From DASZXJ01 sp035545895 (GTDB lineage: Bacteria; Planctomycetota; Phycisphaerae; Tepidisphaerales; Tepidisphaeraceae): a stretch of DNA of 12,114 nt. Every line of letters starts with the position of its first letter. The stretch's first letter is position 1. The notes below the pieces were generated by a model that saw nothing but the letters and a program-made list of their open reading frames with translations, was not told where the DNA came from and did not search any database. Both the position numbers and the translations under genes were made by a program. The DNA lies in the NCBI GenBank assembly GCA_035545895.1, contig DASZXJ010000130.1, positions 1-12,114 on the forward strand. The letters are read 5' to 3'. Of the stretch, positions 1 through 7,256 are shown piece by piece.

Positions 1-188
1 TCGATGACCAGCCAGCGGTCGTAGTTCGCATCCTTCGAAATCTGCACAATGGGCCCAAGGTCGAGATCGTCGGCTGGATCGCCAGGGACAGTGAAAATCA
101 CGTGCTGGATAGCCTGGAAGAAGCTGTAGTCGTTGCGACCATCGCTGACGCGTTCAATTCGATAAAGATTCATGTGAATGTACCCCGA
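1..188 (-). pseudogene. IolE-like C-terminal fragment, 5'-truncated, runs off left edge
   Basis: Reading leftward from an ATG at 173, the frame contains FFQAIQHVIFTVPGDP, then a D-L-D-L-G-P-I stretch, then YDRWLVI. This matches the C-terminal part of inosose dehydratase (IolE). The intact gene at 2238-3155 has FYEAVLQGIFTVPGDP, SIDFDPIF and YRGWIVVE at the same spacing. Similarity seems to reach just upstream of the ATG (GYIH versus GHVH), but beyond about 188 the frame stays open without resembling IolE. The N-terminal three quarters of the barrel are therefore absent, which is why I call a remnant and not a gene. About 20-30 C-terminal residues would lie outside the window. It is inverted relative to the intact copy. 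The alternative is a short genuine protein starting at 173, with only a weak GGGG ribosome-binding candidate. Homology is fairly sure; pseudogene status is inferred. Confidence 0.55.
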
Positions 189-382
189 ATGAACGGATGC
201 ACGGCTGCGTCGATTGCGTCGGCGAGGATCATCACAAGAAAAGCCTCGGATTTCCAGTGAGTCAAAAAGTAACATTCTGCAAAGACTGTTGACCCGAAAC
301 CCAACGCGGTACAAGATTACCTATACGCAGTCATGAAGAAAAAAGGAGGTTTGCTCGTTCGTTATCTCCCGTCGCCAGTGGA

Positions 383-409
383 TTGACAATTGAGTCCAAG
401 GGGTACAAT
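383..409 (+). promoter_or_regulatory. Putative sigma70-type promoter of the GMC-iolE-GH15 operon
   Basis: TTGACA at 383-388 and TACAAT at 404-409 are close to consensus, but the spacer is only 15 bases, shorter than the usual 16-18. It lies about 65 bases ahead of the preferred start of the flavoenzyme gene at 475. A weaker pair with the same 15-base spacing (TTGACC 289-294, TACAAG 310-315) sits further upstream. The remainder of 190-440 shows no convincing gene. Confidence 0.35.
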
Positions 410-474
410 GACGAGCGCAGCACAATTCTGAGATTGGTCCGATGGTTTTCGGTACTTCCAAAAGGATTTGTTTT

Positions 475-2193
475 ATGAGAAGACTTGCAAGAATCCAAAA
501 GCCGGACGTATTGATCATCGGTGCCGGGCCAGCCGGTTCTACGTACGCGACCGTTCTGGCTCGGAACGGAAAAAAGGTACTGATGATCGACGCGGGTCCA
601 CAGTTTTCCCAGCGCCCCGGTCGCTGCGTAAAGAACACTTTCGCCTATCAGCGAGATCTCAACCAATTTAGTTTTATGATTCAGGGGTTCCTGCACCCAC
701 TTTCAGTTGCGCCGGGGGCGGGAGGGCCGGATTATGAAACGGATCCCATCGCATGGCGACCGGCAGGATTTCCCTACAGTCCGGTGGACTATGCAGATCG
801 CGGCGCAATTAATCCCCGCCAGGATGCTGACAAAAACCTTGGCGGCGAATCCGTGGCATTCGGAGTCGGCGGGATGATGCAGCACTGGACCGCCGCCACG
901 CCACGTCATCATCCCGATGTAGAATTGTATCGATTCTCCAAGTTGTCGCGCGCGAAAAACCTGGCGCTGTGGGACAAACTTTATACGAATGGCGAAGCGC
1001 TTCTGGGTACGAACAACAAGACGTTTGACACGTCTATTCGAAACACTCTGGTGCGGGAAGCGTTGCGTAAGCACTATGCCGCCGACCTCACTTTTGCGCC
1101 CCCGCAGCAATATGCCGTTCAGAACCTTCCCATGGCGGTGCGGCGGGGCGAGAAGCCAAACAACAACGAGTTCGTGTTCTATACTGGAACCGACAACATC
1201 CTCAGCGACGTCATCGACAATTCCGAGTGCAGTGGCAACCTCGAAATCCTGACAGAGACTCGCGTCAAAAAACTGCTCGTCAAGGGAGATACCGTCATCG
1301 GCGCTGAACTTGAAGATTTGATGGAAGGCGAGTGCTTCACGATCGAAGCCGGTACGTATGTCGTCGCCAGCGGTGCCGTCATGAGCGCTTGGATTCTATG
1401 GAATTCCGGAATCGCCCTGGATGTCGTCGGACGATACATCATCGAACATCCGATCGCGTTCACGCAGATTGTGTTGCGACAGGAAATTATCGATTCGATC
1501 GATGAGAATTCTGACTGGAAAAAGCGGTGGCAAATGCAGAGGGTTCGCGACAAGCACGCAGCCAAGATTTCCGGCGGAAAAGCCAAAAAAACCGGGCAGG
1601 TTAGTGCCACGATTCCCGATCCGCTGCGCATTCCACAGGATGATCCCCCACCGAACGTATGGATTCCGGTTTCGGAGACGAGGCCGTGGCACTGCCAGAT
1701 TCACAAGGACGCTTTTCACTACGGCGCTTTGCCACCTGGCATTGATGATCGGTTGATCGTCGACCTTCGCTGGTTCTGCGTCATCGAGCCGCGCAAGGAA
1801 AATCGCGTGATTTTTGAGAAGGACCGCTTCACCTCGTTCGGCACCGCCCAGCCCACATTCGATTTCACGCTGAGTGAAAAGGAACGAGCCCGGATGCACC
1901 TGATGATGCAGGACATGCAGGGCGCCGCGTCGGCGCTTGGGGCGTATATGCCCGGTTCCGAGCCCAAGTTCATGCCCAAGGGACTCGCTCTGCATATCCA
2001 GGGCACAACCCGCATGGGCGGCAACCCGGCCGATTCGGTGGTGGACGAGAATTTGAAAGTTCATCAACTCCGGAATCTGTACGTCGGTGGCAATGGTGTG
2101 ATTCCAACCGGCAATGCGTCCAATCCCACGCTGACCAATGTTTCGCTCGCTCTTAAAGCTGCGCATCATATTTTGGGAATCGCCTACCCATGA
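475..2193 (+). CDS. Pyranose 2-oxidase-like GMC family FAD-dependent sugar oxidoreductase
   Basis: This 572-residue protein (from 475) has an N-terminal FAD-binding fold with GAGPAGS at 16-22. The motif MQHWTAATP places a His at 137 where fungal pyranose 2-oxidase carries its covalently FAD-linked His (THWTCATP). The C-terminal GMC domain has HIQGTTRMGG with His507 and GNASNPTLTN with Asn550. These correspond to the His/Asn catalytic pair of pyranose oxidase. Family enzymes oxidise a sugar ring hydroxyl (C2 or C3) to a ketone. Bacterial relatives include C-glycoside 3-oxidases, so the position oxidised cannot be told. No signal peptide is visible, so it is probably cytoplasmic. I prefer the ATG at 475 because AAAGGA lies 8 bases upstream; the in-frame ATG at 442 lacks such a site. 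The IolE-like gene starts 44 bases downstream, suggesting an operon. Family assignment is strong; substrate is inferred. Confidence 0.88.
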   Translation: MRRLARIQKPDVLIIGAGPAGSTYATVLARNGKKVLMIDAGPQFSQRPGRCVKNTFAYQRDLNQFSFMIQGFLHPLSVAPGAGGPDYETDPIAWRPAGFPYSPVDYADRGAINPRQDADKNLGGESVAFGVGGMMQHWTAATPRHHPDVELYRFSKLSRAKNLALWDKLYTNGEALLGTNNKTFDTSIRNTLVREALRKHYAADLTFAPPQQYAVQNLPMAVRRGEKPNNNEFVFYTGTDNILSDVIDNSECSGNLEILTETRVKKLLVKGDTVIGAELEDLMEGECFTIEAGTYVVASGAVMSAWILWNSGIALDVVGRYIIEHPIAFTQIVLRQEIIDSIDENSDWKKRWQMQRVRDKHAAKISGGKAKKTGQVSATIPDPLRIPQDDPPPNVWIPVSETRPWHCQIHKDAFHYGALPPGIDDRLIVDLRWFCVIEPRKENRVIFEKDRFTSFGTAQPTFDFTLSEKERARMHLMMQDMQGAASALGAYMPGSEPKFMPKGLALHIQGTTRMGGNPADSVVDENLKVHQLRNLYVGGNGVIPTGNASNPTLTNVSLALKAAHHILGIAYP

Positions 2194-2237
2194 TCGCGCC
2201 AACTGTCTGCCAACCGCAGTGAGTCCGAAAGGGCATT

Positions 2238-3155
2238 ATGGAATCGAACGACAAGCCAACTGAAGGCATTCGCCTGGGAATTCAGCCAACCTGCTGGACC
2301 AACGATGACTTTCCCGAACTTGGAGACAGCACGCCGTATCAGCAGATTCTCGACGAGACTGCATCGAGCGGATTCGCAGGTGGCAGTACCGGCCACAACT
2401 ATCCTTCGCACGTTCCCTCCTTGAAGTATGCGCTCAAACGCCGGGGACTAGGCATCACCAGCACTTGGGTTGGGACAGGATTCACAACCGAGGGACAGTA
2501 CAATGCGACGCTTGATCTCGTTCGCGGCCAGATTGAGTTCCTTAAATCGGTGGAGACGCACGATATCGTGGTGGCCGAGTTGGCCTCGGCCGTAAATCAA
2601 ATGCGGACCAAGGCGGTCCTTGCCGACCGTCCCATCTTCAACCCTGCTCAGTGGTTTCTGCTATTAAGGGGGCTGAACGAAGCGGGACGGATCGCTGCGG
2701 AAGCCGGCATGAGGCTCTGCTATCACCCGCACGTCGGAACTGGAGTGCAAGTTCGGGAAGAAATTGACACGCTAATGGAAGGTACCGATCCGTCCGTCGT
2801 ATCGATGTGCCTGGATACAGGCCATGCCCTTTTTAGCGGCGTCGATCCCGTTCACCTTGCGCGCGATTACATCGATCGCATCGGACACGTTCACCTCAAG
2901 AGTGTACGGAAGCCGGTCATGGACCGCGCGGTTGCCGGAAAGTTCAGCTTCTACGAGGCCGTGCTCCAAGGCATCTTCACTGTTCCAGGTGACCCCGACG
3001 GATCGATCGATTTCGACCCTATTTTCGAAAGTTTCAAGAAGCATGGCTACCGTGGATGGATTGTGGTCGAGGCCGAACAAGACCCCGGCGTCGCGAATCC
3101 ACTCGCTTATGCCAGGATGGCCCGCGAGTTCATTCGAAAGGGACTGGGTGTCTGA
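2238..3155 (+). CDS. IolE-like inosose dehydratase / sugar isomerase-epimerase (TIM barrel)
   Basis: The 305-residue length matches IolE (about 300). Recognisable blocks are CWTNDDFPELG at 19-29, YHPHVGTGVQ at 162-171, LDTGHALFSG at 192-201, GHVHLK at 216-221, FTVPGD at 247-252 and WIVVEAEQDP at 274-283. These are the metal- and substrate-site blocks of inosose dehydratase in the AP-endonuclease-2/xylose-isomerase-like barrel family. IolE converts 2-keto-myo-inositol by dehydration. Two signature positions differ: GGSTG replaces the usual TEVG-type loop near residue 50, and HVHLKS replaces HVHFKD. The substrate may therefore not be inosose. No other inositol genes are in view; the neighbours are a sugar oxidase and a glucoamylase, so a keto-sugar substrate is plausible. 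AAAGGG lies 4 bases before the ATG. It sits mid-operon, 44 bases after the oxidase gene and 66 before the GH15 gene. Confidence 0.85.
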   Translation: MESNDKPTEGIRLGIQPTCWTNDDFPELGDSTPYQQILDETASSGFAGGSTGHNYPSHVPSLKYALKRRGLGITSTWVGTGFTTEGQYNATLDLVRGQIEFLKSVETHDIVVAELASAVNQMRTKAVLADRPIFNPAQWFLLLRGLNEAGRIAAEAGMRLCYHPHVGTGVQVREEIDTLMEGTDPSVVSMCLDTGHALFSGVDPVHLARDYIDRIGHVHLKSVRKPVMDRAVAGKFSFYEAVLQGIFTVPGDPDGSIDFDPIFESFKKHGYRGWIVVEAEQDPGVANPLAYARMAREFIRKGLGV

Positions 3156-3165
3156 GAAACTGTGC

Positions 3166-3180
3166 AGTCCCGTTGGGACT
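3166..3180 (+). repeat. Perfect 6-bp inverted repeat (small hairpin) between iolE-like and GH15 genes
   Basis: AGTCCC (3166-3171) and GGGACT (3175-3180) are perfect inverted copies around a GTT loop. They are followed by an AT-rich run (ATATTTAAAA) that is not a clean T tract. It could be a weak terminator or attenuator, an mRNA-processing hairpin that tunes GH15 expression, or a REP-like palindrome. Only the symmetry is certain. Confidence 0.5.
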
Positions 3181-3221
3181 ATATTTAAAACCGCCGAAGT
3201 TACTGTCATTTCAGGTGAAAC

Positions 3222-5732
3222 ATGGATCAACCCAAAGGCGTCAATCCCGCGTTCGGCCAGCCTACCGCCCCGAAATGGACCCGCAGCGACAAGGACGGAA
3301 TTGGCACCGCAATGTCTTCGGCCAGCACACTGTGGTTCACGATCGCCAAGGGTGCGGTCACCGAAGTCTACTACCCGACAATCGACCTTCCGCAGATTCG
3401 CGATCTGCAGTATCTCGCGACCGACGGGGCTACCTTTTTTCACGATGAACGCCGCGGGTTCGACAATGTGCACGAATTGCTCTCGCCCAATGCGCTTGGC
3501 TACCGCATCACCAACAACTCCCACCCGACTCCCGGCGGACAAACCTACCAGATCATCAAGCAGGTCATTTCCGCGCCGTCATCGCCCTGCCTGCTCGTTC
3601 AGACAAAGTTAAACGTGCCGGCGCCACTGCGGCAAGAGTTGAAACTTTACGCACTGCTCGCGCCTCACATGGATGGATCGGGGAATCACAACAGTTGCTG
3701 GGTGGCCAGCACACCGTTCGGGAAAATCCTCGTCGCCCAGAGCAACCAGCAGGGTGGCACCTGGCTGGCGATGGCGGCGACTGTGCCGTTTCTGCAATGT
3801 TCCTGCGGCATCGTCGGTGTCACCGACGGCTGGCAGGATTTGAACGGCGGCTCCGTTCCCGGCAATCAGCCGTTCATCATGGACTGGACCTTCGATTCGG
3901 CGATCAACAGCAATGTGGCGCTTACCGGCCAGTTGGACATTTCCTCCACCGACGAATTCGTGCTGGGACTCGCATTCGGCGAGACGATGAACAGCGCCGT
4001 CCAACGCGTCCGGCAAGCGCTGAGTCTGCCGTTTCAACTTGGCCCCGCCGATCCGCCAAGCCAGTATAACCATCTTGGCGAGTTTCTGGCCGGCTGGGAC
4101 AAGGCACAAAGCGGAATCGTCGCTCCCAGAGCGGGTGTCACGGGTGATGGTGATAAACTGTACCGCATGAGCCGTGGTGTTCTCATGGCGCATGAGGACA
4201 AGATCTATGACGGTGCATTGATCGCGTCGCTGAGCATTCCCTGGGGTGAGTATTCCGACGATGCCGATTTTGGATATCACCTGGTCTGGACACGGGACAT
4301 GTGCAATAGCGCCAGCGCGCTGCTGGCATCTGGGAACAAAGATACTCCATTGCGGGCACTGATTTTTCTCGCCACCGTGCAGCGAGAAGACGGCGCATTC
4401 TACCAAAACTTCCGCGTCGACGGCACTGCGTACCGCACCAATATCCAGCTCGACGAAATTGCCTTTCCAATCATGCTCGCCTGGCGGGTCGATAACGCCG
4501 GGGCCTTGCAGAATTTCGACCCTTATCCAATGGTCAGGCGCGCCGCCGCCGCATTGATTCTCAACGGTCCGATGACGCAGCAGGAACGCTGGGAGGAAAA
4601 TGAAGGGTATTCACCCTCCACGCTTGCTGCGACGATTGCCGCGATGATATGCGCAGCATCGTTCGCAACCAAGAGGGGGGACGCTGCGCTGGCCGGGTTC
4701 TTCAACGACTACGCGGATTTCCTCGAATCTCATCTGGAACAATGGACCGTCGCAGGTGATTGTCAGTTCCTGCCCAACGTTCGACACTACATTCGCATTT
4801 TACCAACCTCGGTTAAAGGCGATCCAGGTCGCGTCGGTCCGCTAAACGTGCCAGCGGCACCGGCTACCGATGGTGACCCGAACCAGGCCTCGGTGATGAT
4901 CGGAAATCGATACGGGTTGCAGATTGCCGCAAAAAATCTGCTTGATCCAGGCTTCCTTGAACTCGTGCGCTACGGCATCCGTGCCGCCAACGACCCACTG
5001 ATGGTCGACTCACTCCGCGCCGTCGACTCGGCGGGCGCGAATATTAAAGTCGACTTTACGAACCCCGCTTCGCGGTCCGGGTCGGACTGGCATCGCTACA
5101 ACGAGGATGGGTACGGCAATTACGCAGACGGCCGGCCTTTCGATGGATCAGGTCGGGGAGGCACTTGGCCGCTGCTTGCGGGCGAACGCGGGCACTACGA
5201 ATTGGCCGCCGGTCACGATCCGCTGCCCTATATCCGTGCGATGGAGAAGTTCGCGGACGGGCCCGGACTTATTTCAGAACAGCTTTGGGATTTGCCGGAC
5301 CTCCCCACGGCCCATATGAAGCTGAGCTACCCTTCCGGCGCGGCCATGCCGCTGGCGTGGGCGCACGCCGAATATATTAAGCTAGTCAGGTCCGCCACGG
5401 ATAAAAGCGTCTATGACCTTATTCCCGATGTAGCCAATCGCTATCTCGCCGCTCATCCACGAAGCACACTGGAAATCTGGAATTTCTACCGCCAAATCGA
5501 CGCCATCGATCGATCGGCGACCCTCCGCATCGTCCTACCATGGGCCTTTGAATTGCACTGGAGTGCTGATGGTTGGATTCATACGAATGACACGCGCGCC
5601 ACCTCTCCCATAACGGGGCTTTTCTTTGCTGATGTGCCTCCGCTTAGGCGGTCGGGATCCTTGATTTTTACGTTCTTTTGGACCGAACTACAACAGTGGC
5701 AACAGCTCAACTATGCGGTCAATGTTCACTAA
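3222..5732 (+). CDS. GH15 glucoamylase-like glycoside hydrolase (glucan 1,4-alpha-glucosidase family)
   Basis: The 836-residue protein opens with FGQPTAPKWTRSDKDGIGTA and EVYYP, the N-terminal beta-sandwich signature of bacterial glucoamylase/glucodextranase. That domain covers roughly 1-270. The (alpha/alpha)6 GH15 catalytic domain follows at about 290-700, with HLVWTRDM near 350. ERWEENEGYSPSTLAA holds the general acid (Glu458 or Glu459), and GERGHYELAAG holds the base Glu655. A C-terminal segment with LEIWNFYRQ and FELHWSADGW completes the usual bacterial layout. The family removes glucose from non-reducing ends of alpha-glucans or glucosides with inversion. No signal peptide is seen, so it acts on intracellular or imported oligosaccharides. 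AGGTGA precedes the ATG closely. It is the last gene of the operon and would supply glucose units or glucosides to the oxidase. Chain-length preference cannot be read. Confidence 0.92.
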   Translation: MDQPKGVNPAFGQPTAPKWTRSDKDGIGTAMSSASTLWFTIAKGAVTEVYYPTIDLPQIRDLQYLATDGATFFHDERRGFDNVHELLSPNALGYRITNNSHPTPGGQTYQIIKQVISAPSSPCLLVQTKLNVPAPLRQELKLYALLAPHMDGSGNHNSCWVASTPFGKILVAQSNQQGGTWLAMAATVPFLQCSCGIVGVTDGWQDLNGGSVPGNQPFIMDWTFDSAINSNVALTGQLDISSTDEFVLGLAFGETMNSAVQRVRQALSLPFQLGPADPPSQYNHLGEFLAGWDKAQSGIVAPRAGVTGDGDKLYRMSRGVLMAHEDKIYDGALIASLSIPWGEYSDDADFGYHLVWTRDMCNSASALLASGNKDTPLRALIFLATVQREDGAFYQNFRVDGTAYRTNIQLDEIAFPIMLAWRVDNAGALQNFDPYPMVRRAAAALILNGPMTQQERWEENEGYSPSTLAATIAAMICAASFATKRGDAALAGFFNDYADFLESHLEQWTVAGDCQFLPNVRHYIRILPTSVKGDPGRVGPLNVPAAPATDGDPNQASVMIGNRYGLQIAAKNLLDPGFLELVRYGIRAANDPLMVDSLRAVDSAGANIKVDFTNPASRSGSDWHRYNEDGYGNYADGRPFDGSGRGGTWPLLAGERGHYELAAGHDPLPYIRAMEKFADGPGLISEQLWDLPDLPTAHMKLSYPSGAAMPLAWAHAEYIKLVRSATDKSVYDLIPDVANRYLAAHPRSTLEIWNFYRQIDAIDRSATLRIVLPWAFELHWSADGWIHTNDTRATSPITGLFFADVPPLRRSGSLIFTFFWTELQQWQQLNYAVNVH

Positions 5733-5761
5733 CAAATGCTTTGAGGTGTACAATGATGTTT

Positions 5762-6426
5762 GACTAGGTTGCGACGGAAATGGTGGACGAGGGGCAGGTC
5801 TTGCTAGGCAATGCCACGCTGCTGAAAGAAGCCGACGTCAAGAGTTCTCTGCTGGCTAATGAAGCAGAATGCCTACGTGGCGAGGGTCAGGCAGTCATGT
5901 TTTGCGCGGCAGACGGCCAACTCGGGTCTCCTAGGTGCCGTCCACCGGTTACAGCAATCGATTGTCGAAGCGATTCGCCTACTGAGGGTAGACCGCATGC
6001 GGATCGTGATGTTTACCAGTTACAACTGCACGAGTGCGCTAGCCCTGACGGGCCAATTCGGCCTGGATGAGGTGGAGGTCGAGGTGTTGCCAGACCACAA
6101 GCACGACGTGATGCGCTGGCTGCGGGACAGAGCAGCACTTCGTCGTCATGGCCGGCGACGGCGTGAGTGGTGCCCCAGCATTCGCCGCAGCAGATGTCGG
6201 TATTGCGATGGGAACGCGCGCGGACGCGATGATCGAGAGCGCCGGCATCACGCTGGTCAAGGGCGACCCGCGCGGGATTGCCAGGACCCAGCGGCCTAGT
6301 CTAGTCGCGTCGTGATGCGGAATATCCGCCTGACGCTCCTTTCCACCTTCATCTACGATGAATTGGGATTCTTGTCGGCGCGGGAATTCCGTATCCGTTA
6401 TTGGCAACGCGCTGCGCCTTCGGTGA
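5762..6426 (+). pseudogene. Degraded copper-type P1B ATPase (copA-like) C-terminal remnant
   Basis: Fragments in three frames line up in order with the C-terminal third of copper-translocating P-type ATPases. Near 5795 is GQVLLGNATLLKE. Near 6035-6110 are IVMFTSYN (normally TGDN), a FGLDEVEVEVLPD stretch and a following helix. Near 6145-6300, in another frame, is GDGVSGAPAFAAADVGIAMG followed by SAGITLVKGD. The family sequence is GDGVNDAPALA, so the conserved Asn-Asp is lost. VMRNIRLTL follows at 6312, and the exact family C-terminus SVSVIGNALRLR with its stop ends at 6426. The segment between the last two, normally a transmembrane span, is largely deleted. At least four frame changes and a TAG near the beginning rule out function. 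The DKTGT phosphorylation domain is absent. It probably records an earlier metal-resistance cargo. Confidence 0.9.
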
Positions 6427-6472
6427 GTCACACTCTGATACTTCGGGCTACTCCTCGAATGCAACTTGCCAT

Positions 6473-6492
6473 CGCGGTCGGCGACGACCGCG
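6473..6492. terminator. Hairpin with GCGA tetraloop between convergent units (possible terminator)
   Basis: CGCGGTCG (6473-6480) and CGACCGCG (6485-6492) pair perfectly around GCGA, a GNRA-type loop. It lies between the end of the copA-like remnant and the stop of the minus-strand repressor at 6530. On the plus strand a pyrimidine-rich but interrupted stretch follows; on the minus strand there is no T tract. The hairpin is clear, but a termination role is weakly supported. Confidence 0.35.
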
Positions 6493-6529
6493 GAACTTAC
6501 TCTTTCTGTTCGTCATGGATCGAACTCGC

Positions 6530-7231
6530 TTATGCGACCTTGACGAATCTTGGCGGCCACCTTCCGATGACCCGGCCAATCCGCATCACGGCATCAGCAT
6601 CCAGATCGTGCCGACACCCATCTCGCGTCACCACGAAAATGCCTGATGACCGGATGCAAACAGAACCATACCAGCCAGAGGCTTCCCATCCATTCCAGAG
6701 ATAGATCGCTGCTTGTCCCCCACGAAATTGCCAGATGGGACCATTGCGAAAGACGATCGAGCTTCCCGTTCCTTCCAGCTCCAAGGCATAAATGTCCATG
6801 CCACGTCCGAAACGAGCGGGAACGCGACGGCCCCATTCTTCGTTCCAGTCCTCGTCTGAGTCTGTCTTGCCGTTGCAATGAATGACCCCAATCAGAGGTG
6901 TGCCACGATCTTCGTGGGGAACACTCTTTGGTAACCAGTAAGTATCATCATCGCGTTGAGGTGGCGCACGGCCGCGATCAAAGGCATCGTAGAAATAGTC
7001 GTCGCTAATCCAGTTGAGCTCGTCGCGGCTCAAGCGTTCGAGCATTCGGACCGGGACACGTAATACGGCGGCAAGCGATCGCTGCTGCGATCTGCTTGTC
7101 TCATCGAGCGAATCACGAGTAATTCGCTGGAGAGACTCCAGCGAGATCCCCGAGACATCGGATAGATCCTTCCGACTTTCAATCCCCATCACCTCCATGC
7201 GATGGTCGAGCCATTGTGTGAATCTCGACAT
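6530..7231 (-). CDS. HTH-type regulator with degenerate S24/LexA-like domain
   Basis: The 233-residue protein has an N-terminal XRE-like helix-turn-helix at about 18-42 (KDLSDVSGISLESLQRI) and a C-terminal domain whose outline fits CI/LexA repressors. PLIGVIH near 112-118 resembles the start of an S24 domain. ELEGTGSSIVFRNGPIW at 151-167 aligns without gaps to the E-G-D-S-M...G-D block. Gly156 then falls at the nucleophilic Ser and Thr155 at the Asp, so autocleavage is unlikely. It lies 25 bases downstream of a second repressor in the same direction and is likely co-transcribed. AAGGGA precedes the start. In mobile elements such regulators control transfer or excision, here possibly the divergent DUF2840-traF unit. 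The HTH call is solid; the S24 relationship is moderately sure. Confidence 0.7.
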   Translation of the reverse strand: MSRFTQWLDHRMEVMGIESRKDLSDVSGISLESLQRITRDSLDETSRSQQRSLAAVLRVPVRMLERLSRDELNWISDDYFYDAFDRGRAPPQRDDDTYWLPKSVPHEDRGTPLIGVIHCNGKTDSDEDWNEEWGRRVPARFGRGMDIYALELEGTGSSIVFRNGPIWQFRGGQAAIYLWNGWEASGWYGSVCIRSSGIFVVTRDGCRHDLDADAVMRIGRVIGRWPPRFVKVA

Positions 7232-7256
7232 CGTCTTTCCCTTTGTTGAAGACCCG

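Noticed and set aside
333..386. 17-codon frame with a perfect AAGGAGGT inside it (343-350)
   Set aside because: The Shine-Dalgarno-like sequence has no start codon at proper distance downstream, and the tiny frame itself has no upstream ribosome site.
442..474. Upstream ATG for the flavoenzyme gene
   Set aside because: It would add 11 residues without any ribosome site; the ATG at 475 has AAAGGA at 8 bases.
1396..2202. Long minus-strand frame (268 codons) opposite the flavoenzyme gene
   Set aside because: It is antisense to a gene with clear catalytic motifs and has no recognisable domain or ribosome site.
2772..3542. Minus-strand frame opposite the IolE-like and GH15 genes
   Set aside because: It spans the junction of two well supported plus-strand genes and resembles no family.
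3609..4406. Minus-strand frame opposite the GH15 gene
   Set aside because: It is a shadow of the GC-rich coding strand and lacks a coherent domain.
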